Below are positions 24,248-33,960 of a stretch of 64,000 nucleotides of DNA, piece after piece. Made by a program: the position numbers and the translations under genes. The stretch lies in the NCBI RefSeq assembly GCF_010894435.1, contig NZ_JAAIXZ010000020.1, forward strand, positions 124,001-188,000, in the 5' to 3' direction. A model generated the notes under the pieces. The model saw nothing but the letters and a program-made list of their open reading frames with translations, ran no database searches and was not told where the DNA came from. Positions within the stretch are counted from its first letter, which is position 1. The number at the start of each line of letters is the position of its first letter. This stretch comes from Pyxidicoccus trucidator. Its GTDB lineage: Bacteria > Myxococcota > Myxococcia > Myxococcales > Myxococcaceae.

Positions 24248-27200
24248 ATGGACCTCAAACTGCCCCTGGTGGTGGCGCCGCTCGGTGGACGACTGGTGCA
24301 GGCGTGGGTGCCCGCCTTCTGGCCCCGGCTGAGCGGCGTGGGCCCCAGCCTCTCCATGCTGCGCGACGAGCTGGCGCTCGCCGTCATGGAGCGCTTCGAG
24401 AAGGAGTCCCCCTCCAACGTGGCGGCCTACCAGTTCCCACCGCACCTGGCCCTGCGCCATGTGAAGGTGGACACGGAGGCGAGGGACCGGGAGAAGGGCA
24501 AGCGCATCGTCCTCCAGGGCCGCATGGCCGTGCTGCTGGAGAAGTGGCCTCGCGACGACTTCTGGGTGGTGACGCCCACCCGGATGCCCGAGGCCCGCTT
24601 CGCGGTGGCCCACCCGGATGCCCTGCCCCAGGCGCTCGCGCGGCGGCTGGCCGCGTGGTGCCTGGAGCACGACGTGGACAACCTGGACGAGCGCTGGGGC
24701 ATGGGGCGTGAGCGACTGGACTTGCTCGAGGTGGACGCCTACGCGCCCACCATCCTCCCCCGGACTCCGCCCAAGCCCCCCACTCCACCGCGCCGCCGGA
24801 AGCCGAAGGAGAAGAAGAAGGAAGACGAGCCGGCCCCGGAGACGCCAGAGCAGCGCGAGGCCCGCCGCAACCGCCGCCGCCTGTCACTGGTGGAGCTGCG
24901 CGCGGTGGCGCGCAACCTGAGCCATGGCGCGCGCGACGGCGCGCTGGAGCGCTGCTTCGGCCGCGAGGCGCTGGTGCGCGAGGTGGTGGACGCGCTGGAG
25001 GGCCGCGAGGGCGCGGCGATTGTCCTGGTGGGGCCTTCCGGCTCCGGCAAGACGGCGCTGGTGCACGAGGTGGTCAGCCGCCTCACCGCCCGGCAGGACG
25101 CCGCCGGCACCCGCCGCGATGTGTGGCGCGTGGACGGCAACCAGTTCATCGCGGGGATGATGTACGTGGGCCAGTGGGAGGCCCGCGCGCGGGGCGTGGT
25201 GCAGGAGCTGATGGAGGTGGGCGACCTCCTCTATGTGGACGACCTGGCCTCGCTCGTCTACGCGGGACGCACGCACAACGAGCGCACCAACGTGGCGCAG
25301 TACATCGAGCCACATCTGGCGCGCGGCGAGCTGACCGTGCTGGCCGAGTCCACGCCGGAGCGCTTCGAGCGCGTGCGCGAGGAGGCCCCCACCTTCGCCT
25401 CGCTCTTCCGCGTGGTGCACGTGCCCGCCCTGGACGCGCGCTCCACGCTGCCCGCGCTGCTGGGCACGCTGCGAGAGTTGGAGGCCGCGAACGACAGGGG
25501 CGCGGTGCGACTGTCGCCGCTCGCCCTGGAGACGCTGCTGGACTTGCAGCAGCGCTTCGTGGCGCACGAGGCCTTCCCGGGCAAGGCCGTCCGGCTGCTG
25601 CGCCGGGTGGTGGCGCGGCCCGGCACCGAGGAAGGTGGCCTGCGCCGCTTCACCCAGGAGGACGTCACCTCCGCCATGCGCGAGCAGACGGGCCTGCCCG
25701 ACTTCGTGCTGGGCAGCGCACCGCCGAAGCCGCGCGAGGTGCTGGAGCGCGAAATGGCCGCGCAGGTGGCGGGCCAGCCCGAGGCGGTATCCGCCGTGGT
25801 GGATGCCATCCTCACGTTGCAGCGCTCGCTCCAGCCGCCGGACAAGCCGCTGGCCACCTACCTCTTCGTGGGCCCCACCGGCGTGGGCAAGACGGAGACG
25901 GCCAAGGCGCTCGCGCGCACCCTCTTCGGCAGCGAGGGGCGGCTGGTGCGCTTCGACATGTCGGAGTTCGTCTCCGCCGCCAGCATCACCCGGTTGCTCG
26001 GCATGCCGGGCGCTCCGGACGGAGAGCTGACCACGGCGCTGCGCACCCAGCCCTTCTGCGTGGTCCTCTTCGACGAGGTGGAGAAGGCCCACCCGCGCAT
26101 CTTCGACGCCCTGCTCCAGTTCCTGGGCGAGGGTCGACTGACGGACGGCGCCGGCCGCACGGTGGACGCGCGGCAGGCGGTGGTGGTGCTCACCTCCAAC
26201 CTGGGCGTGCGCGAGGCGGCGTCCCGCACGGGCTTCAACCGCTCGCCCGAGGGCGCGGAGGCGCATTACCTCTCCTCGGTGCGAGCCTTCTTCCGCCCGG
26301 AGTTCTTCAACCGGCTGGACAGGGTGGTGCCCTTCCGCTCGCTGACACCCGCCGCGCTGCGGGTGGTGGTGGAGCACGCCCTGGAGTCGCTGCTGTCGCG
26401 CCGGGGCATCCGCCGCGGCAACGTGCTGGTGGAGGTGGAGTCCCCGCTGCTGGACCTGCTGGTGGAGCAGGCCTACGACCCGCGCTATGGCGCGCGCCCC
26501 CTCAAGCGCGCCCTGGAGCGGCGCCTCACGGTGCCGCTGGCCCACCACCTGGTGTGGCGCGGCGCGGAGGACCTTGCCCGGGTGGAGCTGTTCCGTCGGG
26601 GCGACGACATGGGCCTGTCCGTGGAGCTGATGGTGCGCGAGCCGGCGTGGGCGCCGGAACAGGACCCGGCGGCCTGGACGCTCATGGACGTGTCTCGCGT
26701 GCTGGAGCAGACGGTGGCGCGGCTGGACGGGCTCTCCGGGGTGGAAGCGTCCCCGGACGCCGCCGAGCTGGTGGAGCGCCTGGAGCGGCTGTCCGCGGAG
26801 GCGGTGGACATTCGTGAGAATGAGCTGGCGGAGCGCGACTTCCTGGAGATGGAAGCCCCGGTGCCCAAGGAGATTGTTCGCGGGGATCACTGGAACCGCC
26901 ACCCCGGCCGGGGTGGCCTCAGGGCGCGGCCGACATATTCCTCCGTGCCCCAGCCGGTGTCCCAAGAGGAGCGCCTGCGCCGCTGCCGGCCGCTGGTGGT
27001 GAACCTGCGGGACGAGGTGGAGTGGCTGGCGCACCAGCTTGCCTGCCGCGAGCGTGGCCCCGACGTGCGGGTGGTGCTGGTGGAGGGGCTCGGCGACACG
27101 CCGGTCTCCGCGCTGGACGCCGTGGTGCGCGCGCTGCCCCAGGACCTGGGACGCTCCGTGGTGCACGAGGAGCGGGTGGAGCCGGATGGCCGCGTCGCAT

Positions 27201-27607
27201 GGGCGGAGCCCGGCTCGCAGCGCCCGGCGGGGGTGCGGGTGCGGCGCATTGCAGTGGGCCTGGCGGGCTTCGGGCTCGCGGAGGTGCTCGCGCCGCTGGA
27301 GGGCTACGCGCTGGTGGAGAGCCTGCGAGGCGACATCGTGCGTCCGGCGCCGGTGCGCGTGGAGCTGCTGGCGGGTGACGTGGGCCTGCTGGACGATGTC
27401 TCGCGCGCGGTGGCGACGCGGGACGCGGTGCGCGCGACGGAGCGCGAGGCGCGACGGGCGGGGACGGCCCAGGCCGAGGGCGCCGGCCGCGTGGTGGTGG
27501 AGGGCAACGAGAGCGGGCTGGTGCACCTGGCCAGCCGGCGCACGCCGTCGGAGGCGCTGGCCTGGGCGGGGCGCGTGTTGCGGCGGGCCGCCCGCGAGGA
27601 GGGCTGA
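24248..27607 (+). CDS. Clp-type double AAA+ ATPase, second of three
   Basis: An 1119-residue paralogue of its neighbours. Residues 1-175 form the N-domain; 175-210 are Pro/Lys/Glu-rich. D1 has GPSGSGKTA near 260, the pore-loop-like FIAGMMYVGQWEAR near 300, and a Walker B reading LLYVDDLASL near 328, with Asp in place of the catalytic Glu. D2 has GPTGVGKTE near 540, LFDEVEKAHP near 606 and FFRPEFFNRLDR, but no GYVGY pore loop. The C-terminal 250 residues include a stretch near 1000 (IAVGLAGFGLAEVLAPLEGY) that can be aligned with release-factor domain 2, less clearly than in the first protein. It starts four bases after the first gene and ends three bases before the third, so the trio is almost certainly one operon. 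Confidence 0.85.
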   Translation: MDLKLPLVVAPLGGRLVQAWVPAFWPRLSGVGPSLSMLRDELALAVMERFEKESPSNVAAYQFPPHLALRHVKVDTEARDREKGKRIVLQGRMAVLLEKWPRDDFWVVTPTRMPEARFAVAHPDALPQALARRLAAWCLEHDVDNLDERWGMGRERLDLLEVDAYAPTILPRTPPKPPTPPRRRKPKEKKKEDEPAPETPEQREARRNRRRLSLVELRAVARNLSHGARDGALERCFGREALVREVVDALEGREGAAIVLVGPSGSGKTALVHEVVSRLTARQDAAGTRRDVWRVDGNQFIAGMMYVGQWEARARGVVQELMEVGDLLYVDDLASLVYAGRTHNERTNVAQYIEPHLARGELTVLAESTPERFERVREEAPTFASLFRVVHVPALDARSTLPALLGTLRELEAANDRGAVRLSPLALETLLDLQQRFVAHEAFPGKAVRLLRRVVARPGTEEGGLRRFTQEDVTSAMREQTGLPDFVLGSAPPKPREVLEREMAAQVAGQPEAVSAVVDAILTLQRSLQPPDKPLATYLFVGPTGVGKTETAKALARTLFGSEGRLVRFDMSEFVSAASITRLLGMPGAPDGELTTALRTQPFCVVLFDEVEKAHPRIFDALLQFLGEGRLTDGAGRTVDARQAVVVLTSNLGVREAASRTGFNRSPEGAEAHYLSSVRAFFRPEFFNRLDRVVPFRSLTPAALRVVVEHALESLLSRRGIRRGNVLVEVESPLLDLLVEQAYDPRYGARPLKRALERRLTVPLAHHLVWRGAEDLARVELFRRGDDMGLSVELMVREPAWAPEQDPAAWTLMDVSRVLEQTVARLDGLSGVEASPDAAELVERLERLSAEAVDIRENELAERDFLEMEAPVPKEIVRGDHWNRHPGRGGLRARPTYSSVPQPVSQEERLRRCRPLVVNLRDEVEWLAHQLACRERGPDVRVVLVEGLGDTPVSALDAVVRALPQDLGRSVVHEERVEPDGRVAWAEPGSQRPAGVRVRRIAVGLAGFGLAEVLAPLEGYALVESLRGDIVRPAPVRVELLAGDVGLLDDVSRAVATRDAVRATEREARRAGTAQAEGAGRVVVEGNESGLVHLASRRTPSEALAWAGRVLRRAAREEG

Positions 27608-27610
27608 GAC

Positions 27611-29905
27611 ATGGACAAGAACTTCCACCTCTTCGTGCGTCGTTACCCGGGCGTGGGCGTGGCGGCCCATGTGCTGACGCACCCGCACCTGGCCTCGTTC
27701 GCGGCGGACCTGAACACCGCGCGGCTGGACCTGGCCGAGGTGCTGGGCCGACTCCTGCGCCGCGGCGAGCTGTGGGACGAGGTGACGCACTGGGAGGACC
27801 TGCGCCAGCGCCGCATGGCCCTCACCGTGCGCGCGCTCCAGCATGGGCGGCTGCTGCCGGTGCCCCTGCGCCTGACGGTGGTGACGCACGGCGGGCGTTC
27901 CGGCACGAAGGCCGCGCGCAAGGGAGACGCCGCGAAGGGGCCGCTGCGCGTCTGGGTGCCCCGCGTGAATGTGGAGGGCATGCTGCAAGACCTGGCGGAC
28001 CTGGAGCCGTACGTCGAGGAGCTGGTGCGCTACGAGCTGCACCTCGCGCCGCTGGAGCGGCTGCACGGGCTGGCGTACGTGGGCGAGGAGTCGGTGGAGA
28101 CGCTCTCGGTGCCGGCGCGCGTGAAGCAGACGCCGCGTGCCCGCGCCGCCGGAGAGGACGCGAAGCAGCCAAAGCGCCCGCCCCCGCCCGAGGGGCTCGC
28201 GGAGGCCAGCCGCTGTCTCAACGAGGAGGCCCGCGCCGGGCTGCTGGAGCGGGCCTGGGAGCGCGACGCGGAGGTGGGCCGACTCGCCGAGGCCGTCACC
28301 GCGAGCACCCGCGCCAGCGTGCTGCTGGTGGGCCCTCCCTCGGTGGGCAAGACGGCGCTGGTGCACGAATTGGTGCAGCGCGCGGAGGCGGCGTCCCAAG
28401 GCCATCCGCTACACGGCCTGGAGGTGTACAGCACCTCGGGCGGCCGCATCATGGCGGGCATGCGCTACCTGGGGCAGTGGCAGGAGCGCGTGCAGCGCAT
28501 GGTGGAGGCGCTCCGCGTGCGCCGCGCGGTGCTGCACCTGGACAGCCTGTCGGAGCTGCTGTCGCTCGGCGGCGGTGACACGGGCCTGGACGTGGCGCGA
28601 CACCTGCTGCCTGCACTGGAGGGCGGCGAGGTGGCGCTGGTGCTGGAGGCCACTCCAGAGGACGTGGCCCGCGCGGAGCGGACCCACGGCGCCTTCCTCC
28701 AGGCGCTGCGGCACATGTCGGTGGCGCCGCTGGCGCCGGTGGCCGCGCGCGCCGCGCTCCAGCAGGCTTCGCAGCGGGTGGCCCGCGCGCGCAAGGTGCG
28801 CTTCACGCCGGAAGCGCTGGACCGGGCCGCGGAGCTGACGGAGCGCTTCGGTGAGGGGCCTCCGCCCGGTGGCGCGGTGGCCCTGTTGCGCGCGGCCAGC
28901 ACCCAGCCGTCCGCCGCGGGCGAGGTGGACGCGGCCGGGGTGACGCAGGCCTTCTGCACCCGCACCGGCTACCCGCGCGAGCTGGTGGACACGTCCATCC
29001 GGTTGGACCCGGAGGCGCTGCTGCGCCGCTTCCGCGAGCGCATCGTCGGCCAGGAGGAGGCCACGCTGCTCCTGCGCAACCTCATCGTCACCCTGAAGAC
29101 GGGGCTGGCGGACCCGTCCCGCCCGCTGGGCGCCTTCCTGCTGCTGGGCCCCACCGGCGTGGGCAAGACGGAGTCGGCGCTCGCGCTGGCCGAGTACCTC
29201 TTCGGCGACACGGCCCGGCTGGCCCGCTTCGACATGGCGGAGTACGCGGCGCCGGGGAGCGCCGCGCGGCTGGTGGGTGAGGTGGGCGGTCAGCAGGGCG
29301 GCCTCGCCCGGCGCGTGCGTGAGCAGCCTTTCGGCGTGGTGCTGCTGGACGAGGTGGAGAAGGCGGACGCTGGCGTCCATGACCTGCTGTTGCAGGTATT
29401 GGGCGAGGGCCGCCTCACGGACGGCACCGGCCGCACCGTCAGCTTCCGCAACACCGTGGTGCTGCTCACCAGCAACCTGGGCGCGGACAGCGCGGGCCGC
29501 TCGCTCGGCTTCGGCGGAGGCACGGTGAGGGACATGGAGCAGCACTACCTGGGCGCCGCCACCGCCTTCTTCCGGCCCGAGCTGCTGAACCGGCTGGACC
29601 AGGTGGTTCCCTACCGCTCGCTCACGCCAGAGGTCATCCGCGCGCTGGCCCGGCGCACGCTGGAGGCGGCCCTGACGCGAGAGGGCCTCACCCGGCGTGG
29701 GGTGAAGGTGTCCTTCGGCGAGGACGTGGTGGAGCACCTGGCGCGCACGGGCTTCGACGCGCGCTACGGCGCCCGGCCCCTGAAGCGCGCCGTGGAGCAG
29801 CACGTGGTGACGCCGCTGGCGCAGTGGCTCGCCGCGCACGCGAGCGCCCCACCCGCGCGGGTGCTGCTGCGTGTGGGCGCGGATGGGCGGGTGGAGCTCG
29901 CATAA
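27611..29905 (+). CDS. Clp-type double AAA+ ATPase, third of three
   Basis: A 764-residue paralogue without a C-terminal extension. Residues 1-170 are an N-domain beginning MDKNFHLFVRRYPG. D1 has GPPSVGKTA near 238, IMAGMRYLGQWQER near 280, and LHLDSLSELL near 310, where Ser replaces the Walker B Glu. D2 has GPTGVGKTE near 514, LLDEVEKAD near 577 and FFRPELLNRLDQ, again without the GYVGY pore loop. The C-terminal D2-small domain (DARYGARPLKRAVEQ) is intact. Size and order suggest that the three proteins form a mixed ring or layered complex, with hydrolysis in D2 only. The substrate is unknown. A hairpin follows the stop. Confidence 0.85.
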   Translation: MDKNFHLFVRRYPGVGVAAHVLTHPHLASFAADLNTARLDLAEVLGRLLRRGELWDEVTHWEDLRQRRMALTVRALQHGRLLPVPLRLTVVTHGGRSGTKAARKGDAAKGPLRVWVPRVNVEGMLQDLADLEPYVEELVRYELHLAPLERLHGLAYVGEESVETLSVPARVKQTPRARAAGEDAKQPKRPPPPEGLAEASRCLNEEARAGLLERAWERDAEVGRLAEAVTASTRASVLLVGPPSVGKTALVHELVQRAEAASQGHPLHGLEVYSTSGGRIMAGMRYLGQWQERVQRMVEALRVRRAVLHLDSLSELLSLGGGDTGLDVARHLLPALEGGEVALVLEATPEDVARAERTHGAFLQALRHMSVAPLAPVAARAALQQASQRVARARKVRFTPEALDRAAELTERFGEGPPPGGAVALLRAASTQPSAAGEVDAAGVTQAFCTRTGYPRELVDTSIRLDPEALLRRFRERIVGQEEATLLLRNLIVTLKTGLADPSRPLGAFLLLGPTGVGKTESALALAEYLFGDTARLARFDMAEYAAPGSAARLVGEVGGQQGGLARRVREQPFGVVLLDEVEKADAGVHDLLLQVLGEGRLTDGTGRTVSFRNTVVLLTSNLGADSAGRSLGFGGGTVRDMEQHYLGAATAFFRPELLNRLDQVVPYRSLTPEVIRALARRTLEAALTREGLTRRGVKVSFGEDVVEHLARTGFDARYGARPLKRAVEQHVVTPLAQWLAAHASAPPARVLLRVGADGRVELA

Positions 29906-29924
29906 GGCGGCGGTGGACCGCCGC
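29906..29924. terminator. Hairpin between convergent genes
   Basis: GCGGCGG pairs with CCGCCGC around TGGA directly after the stop of the third AAA+ gene and just before the stop of the opposing gene. TTCC follows on the plus strand. It could serve both directions. Confidence 0.5.
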
Positions 29925-29928
29925 TTCC

Positions 29929-30693
29929 TCAGTTCGAGCCGCCGCCGCTCCAGGTGAGCAGGGCGCTCACGCCCAGGCTGCGCTCGCCGCCGCTCATCAG
30001 CCGCCACGGCACGGAGACGCCCACGTCCACGGACTCGGTGGGCCGCACGTAGAGGCCTGGCGCGAGGATGCCGGTGTCGCTGCCCTGCTCGTTGCGGAAC
30101 GCGGCTTCCAGCGTCGGCCGCAGCACGCCGTCGCCCAGCTCCATTGCCAGTCCGAGGTCCGGCTGCACCGTGCCGTCACGGCCGCCACTGGAGGGTAGCA
30201 GCTCCGCCTGCGCGCTCGCGTTGAGCCCCACTGGCCCCAGGTCCTTGTACGCGAGCAGGTAGGGCGCCACACCCGGCCGCAGCGAGTCCTCCGGCGTGTC
30301 CCGCTGCGCGAGCATCTCCGCGCCGACGGACACCGCCAGTCCGCGCCGGCCGTCGTTCATCAGGCCCCAGCTTGCGCCCACGCTCCCCTCCTGGAACGCA
30401 GCGTCCTCCCCTTCCGGGGACAGCTCCACCTCGACCGCGAGTTGGAGCCGGTCGGTCAGCCCGTACTCGACATTCACCGGCAGCTCGAAGCTCGCCTCTC
30501 CGTCATCCTGCTCCCACTCGAGGCCACTGCTCGCCTCCATTTCCTGCCGCTGGTTGAGTGGGGCTTCATCTCCGAGGAAGAGTTCCTCGACGCGTCCTTC
30601 CACGCGGTCCTGTTCACCGCTTTCCGCTCCCAGCGCGGGCGTGGCGAGCGCGAGCAACAGAGGCAACGACTGCCGCCAGGTTCCGGTCCTCAT
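29929..30693 (-). CDS. Probable outer-membrane beta-barrel protein
   Basis: The 254-residue product has a signal peptide (MRTGTWRQSLPLLLALATPALGAES). It is then built of alternating amphipathic strands with glycines and aromatics at turns, such as FELPVNVEYGLTDRLQLAVEVEL and LRPTLEAAFRNEQGSD, ending in a strand near the C-terminus. The pattern resembles small transporter-type barrels that are often annotated as MetA-pathway or hypothetical. The start at 30693 is chosen because an upstream in-frame ATG at 30729 would place 12 polar residues before the signal. The gene converges with the AAA+ operon. Function is unknown. Confidence 0.7.
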   Translation of the reverse strand: MRTGTWRQSLPLLLALATPALGAESGEQDRVEGRVEELFLGDEAPLNQRQEMEASSGLEWEQDDGEASFELPVNVEYGLTDRLQLAVEVELSPEGEDAAFQEGSVGASWGLMNDGRRGLAVSVGAEMLAQRDTPEDSLRPGVAPYLLAYKDLGPVGLNASAQAELLPSSGGRDGTVQPDLGLAMELGDGVLRPTLEAAFRNEQGSDTGILAPGLYVRPTESVDVGVSVPWRLMSGGERSLGVSALLTWSGGGSN

Positions 30694-30948
30694 GCCCACA
30701 GGGTGGCTACGGGCGAACAGCCCGTGCATGGCCCCCTGCCGCTTTCGGCCAGGGCTCGCTGACCCGCATGCCCTCCATCCGACCTGACAGTAGCGGGTAG
30801 TCAGCGACCCTTCGTGCTCCAGGGGCGGGCATGCCCGCGGCGCGACCCTGCGAGGAAGTCGGGAGTGCTATCCTCGGCGCGCGTCCCTCCCCCCGGATTC
30901 CGCACCGCCCTCGCGTGACTTCCCCCGGCCCGGAGGGCGTGGTTCCGC

Positions 30949-33900
30949 ATGCGCTGCATCGACGAGTCCCTCTTCATGAAGCTGCTGCTGGGCGAGCTGT
31001 CGCCCGAGCAGACCACCCAGGTGGATGCCCACCTCGACACCTGCGCCGCGTGCCGGCAGCTGGTGGCCCAGGGGCTGCGCGCGCAGAACCCGGAGAAGGC
31101 GCCTGACTCCGGCCGGGAGGAGGCGGCATCCCCCACGCGTGAAGGCCTTTCGCGGGACGCGCCGCTGGAGAAGGGCACCGCCGTCGGCCGCTACCTCGTG
31201 CTGGAGGTGCTCGGCGCGGGCGCCATGGGCGTCGTCTACAGCGCGTATGACCCGGAGCTGGACCGGCGCGTGGCCCTCAAGCTGCTGCGCGCGGGAGCGC
31301 TGGCCCTGGACGCGGAGCGCGGTCGGGCCCAGCTGATGCGCGAGGCCCAGGCCATGGCCCGCGTCTCGCACCCGCACGTGGTGCCCATCTACGACGTGGG
31401 CACCTTCGGCGGGCAGGTCTTCCTCGCCATGGAGCAGGTGGAAGCGCAGACGCTGGGCACGTGGCTGAAGGTCACCGCCCGCCCCTGGCGCCAGGTGCTG
31501 TCCCTCTTCGTCGACGCGGGCCAGGGGCTGGCCGCGGCGCATGCGGCGGGCGTGGTGCACGGCGACTTCAAGCCGGAGAACCTCCTTGTCGGCCGCGACG
31601 GCCGGGTGCACGTCACCGACTTCGGCCTCTCACACCTGGGCGCGCCCCCTCAGGGACACCCTCCTCACCTGAATGCGGCCCCGGACGTCACCACGGAGTT
31701 CTCCACCCGGTCGGTCATGGGCGGCACGCCGGCCTACATGCCGCCGGAGCAGCTCTGTGACGGCGTCCGCGCGGGCGCCGGGGGTGACCAGTTCGCCTTC
31801 TGCGTGACGCTCCACGAGGCACTCTATGGAGAGCGCCCCTTCGAGGGCCGCTCCCTGTCCACGCTGAAGGCCGAGGTGAGCGCGGGGCGCGTGCGCCCCG
31901 CGCCCCCGGGCACCCGCGTTCCCCCCTGGCTGCGGCGCGTGCTGCTGCGCGGCCTGTCCGTCCGTCCCCAGGAGCGCTTCCCGTCGATGGAAGCCCTGCT
32001 GGCCGAACTCCAGCGAGACCCCGCCGTGCGCTGGCGTCGGAGGCTGGCCCTGGCTGGCGGTGTGATGCTGCTGGCCTCCGCCGTGGCCCTCACCCACCTG
32101 GTGACCACCCGCCGCGCGCGGGCCTGCAACGGGACGGCGGAGCTGTCGTCCATCTGGAGCGCCGAGCAGCAGGGCGCCATCGAGTCCGCCTTCCTCGCCA
32201 CCGGCCGTCCCTACGCGGCCGGAGCATGGCAGCGCGTGCGGCGCGAGCTGGACGCCTACACCGCCGCCTGGGCGACGACGCGCACCACCGCCTGCGAGGC
32301 CACGCGCGTGCGTGGCGGACAGTCCGAGGAGGTGCTCGCGTGGCGCATGCGCTGCCTCGACGGCCGGCTGGCGGACGTGTCCGCGCTCTCGAGCCTGCTG
32401 TCCCAGGCGGATGCGAGCATGGTGGACGAGGCGCACCGCGTGGTGAAGGCGCTGCCGCCGCTATCGAGCTGCTCGGAGGCGCTGGCGCCTGGAGGCCCTC
32501 CCGCGCCCGAGGATGCGGCGACGCGCGAGCGGCGGAGCACGCTGCGCGACACGCTGGCGCGCGGGCGCGCGCTGAATACCACCGGACGCTACAAGGAGGG
32601 CGTGGCGCTGGTGGAGCCGGTGGCCCGGGCGGCGAAGGACGCGGGGGACCGCCGCGAGGGCGCCGAGGCCGCCCTCCTCCTGGGGGAGCTGCGCGAGGGC
32701 GCGGGAGACTGGAAGGGCGCGGAGGCGGCGTACTTCGAGGCCCTGGATGCGGCGGAGGCCACCCGCCAGGACGAGGTCGCCGCCCGGGCCTGGACGCGGC
32801 TGGTGCGGGTGTCCACCGTGGGACTGGACGCCTACGAGCTGGCCGCGCGCTGGAGGAACCGCGCCGCCGCCGCCATCGACCGGCTGGGCGGCGGGAATGA
32901 ACTGCTGCGGGTGAACCTCCTGACGTACGCGGGCACGCTGCTGCGCAAGCAGCTCCGCTTCGACGAAGCGCTGCTACAGCAGGAACAGGCATTGGTGCTG
33001 GTGGAGCGCGCCTTCGGCCCGGACAGCCTGGAGGCCGCGGACGTGAACCAGGAGCTGGGGGCCACCCGGCTGGAGCAGGGCCGGCTGGCCGAGGCCCGCG
33101 CGCACACGGAGCGGGCGGTGGCGCTGACGCGGCAGGCGCTGGGCCCCGAGCACCCGGAGGTCGCGCGGGTGCAGCTCGCGCGGGTGATGGTGCTGCGGAC
33201 GCAGGGGGAGCTGGCGGAAGCGGAGACCCAGGCGCGTGACGTGCTGGCGACCTTCGAGCGGACGCTCGGCCCAGACCACCCCCGCGTCTATGACGCGCTC
33301 AATGACGTGGCCTCCACACTCGTCGTCCAGCAACGGCAGGCAGAGGCCCTGCCCCTCTATGAGCGCGCGCTTGCCATCGCCCGCAAGACGGACGGGCCGG
33401 ACAGCCTGGGCGTCGCCGTCATCCACAGCAACCTGGGGTACCTGTACTACCACCAGAAGAAGTGGGACGAGGCCCTGCTCCACTTCAAGACGACGGTAGC
33501 CCTTCGCGAGAAGCTGTTCGGCGCGTACGACGCGGGCATGGTGATGACGCTGCGGCTCATCAGCCGCGCGCTGAACCGGCAGGAGCGCTTCGACGAGTCG
33601 GTGCGGTACATCCAGCGCGCCGCCGACATCCAGCTCATGCAGCGGGACGACCCCAAGGCCCAGTGGATTGTCGTGCTCAACGACCTGGGGTCCACCTACC
33701 TCAAGGCGGGCCGGCCCGCCGAGGCACTCGCCCCGCTGGAGCGGGCCCTGGCCGGCACGGAGAACGCGCGGCGCATGCCGGGCCAGCGGACCGACTCCCT
33801 CTTCCTGCTGGCGCGGGCGCTCTGGGACGCGGAGAAGGACCGCGAGCGCGCCCTGAAGCTGGGCTCCGAGGCGAGGGCGGAAGCCATCAAGGACGGGGCG

Positions 33901-33960
33901 GACTCGGCCAGCCTGCTGGTGCGCCTCAACGACTGGCTCGCCAAGCGGGGCGTGCGCTGA
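30949..33960 (+). CDS. Zinc-finger/Ser-Thr protein kinase with TPR sensor region
   Basis: A 1003-residue protein. Residues 1-45 form an anti-sigma-type zinc-finger (His 28, Cys 32, Cys 35 in HLDTCAAC). The kinase domain spans about 81-350: Gly-rich loop GAGAMGVVY at 89-97, Lys 111 in VALK, catalytic loop VVHGDFKPEN near 203 and DFG near 223. The catalytic loop reads HGD rather than HRD, so activation may not depend on activation-loop phosphorylation. A transmembrane segment near 367-384 is followed by a long extracytoplasmic region with TPR repeats from about 540 to 990. This zinc-finger plus kinase plus TPR layout is typical of myxobacterial one-component regulators. It stands alone. Confidence 0.9.
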   Translation: MRCIDESLFMKLLLGELSPEQTTQVDAHLDTCAACRQLVAQGLRAQNPEKAPDSGREEAASPTREGLSRDAPLEKGTAVGRYLVLEVLGAGAMGVVYSAYDPELDRRVALKLLRAGALALDAERGRAQLMREAQAMARVSHPHVVPIYDVGTFGGQVFLAMEQVEAQTLGTWLKVTARPWRQVLSLFVDAGQGLAAAHAAGVVHGDFKPENLLVGRDGRVHVTDFGLSHLGAPPQGHPPHLNAAPDVTTEFSTRSVMGGTPAYMPPEQLCDGVRAGAGGDQFAFCVTLHEALYGERPFEGRSLSTLKAEVSAGRVRPAPPGTRVPPWLRRVLLRGLSVRPQERFPSMEALLAELQRDPAVRWRRRLALAGGVMLLASAVALTHLVTTRRARACNGTAELSSIWSAEQQGAIESAFLATGRPYAAGAWQRVRRELDAYTAAWATTRTTACEATRVRGGQSEEVLAWRMRCLDGRLADVSALSSLLSQADASMVDEAHRVVKALPPLSSCSEALAPGGPPAPEDAATRERRSTLRDTLARGRALNTTGRYKEGVALVEPVARAAKDAGDRREGAEAALLLGELREGAGDWKGAEAAYFEALDAAEATRQDEVAARAWTRLVRVSTVGLDAYELAARWRNRAAAAIDRLGGGNELLRVNLLTYAGTLLRKQLRFDEALLQQEQALVLVERAFGPDSLEAADVNQELGATRLEQGRLAEARAHTERAVALTRQALGPEHPEVARVQLARVMVLRTQGELAEAETQARDVLATFERTLGPDHPRVYDALNDVASTLVVQQRQAEALPLYERALAIARKTDGPDSLGVAVIHSNLGYLYYHQKKWDEALLHFKTTVALREKLFGAYDAGMVMTLRLISRALNRQERFDESVRYIQRAADIQLMQRDDPKAQWIVVLNDLGSTYLKAGRPAEALAPLERALAGTENARRMPGQRTDSLFLLARALWDAEKDRERALKLGSEARAEAIKDGADSASLLVRLNDWLAKRGVR

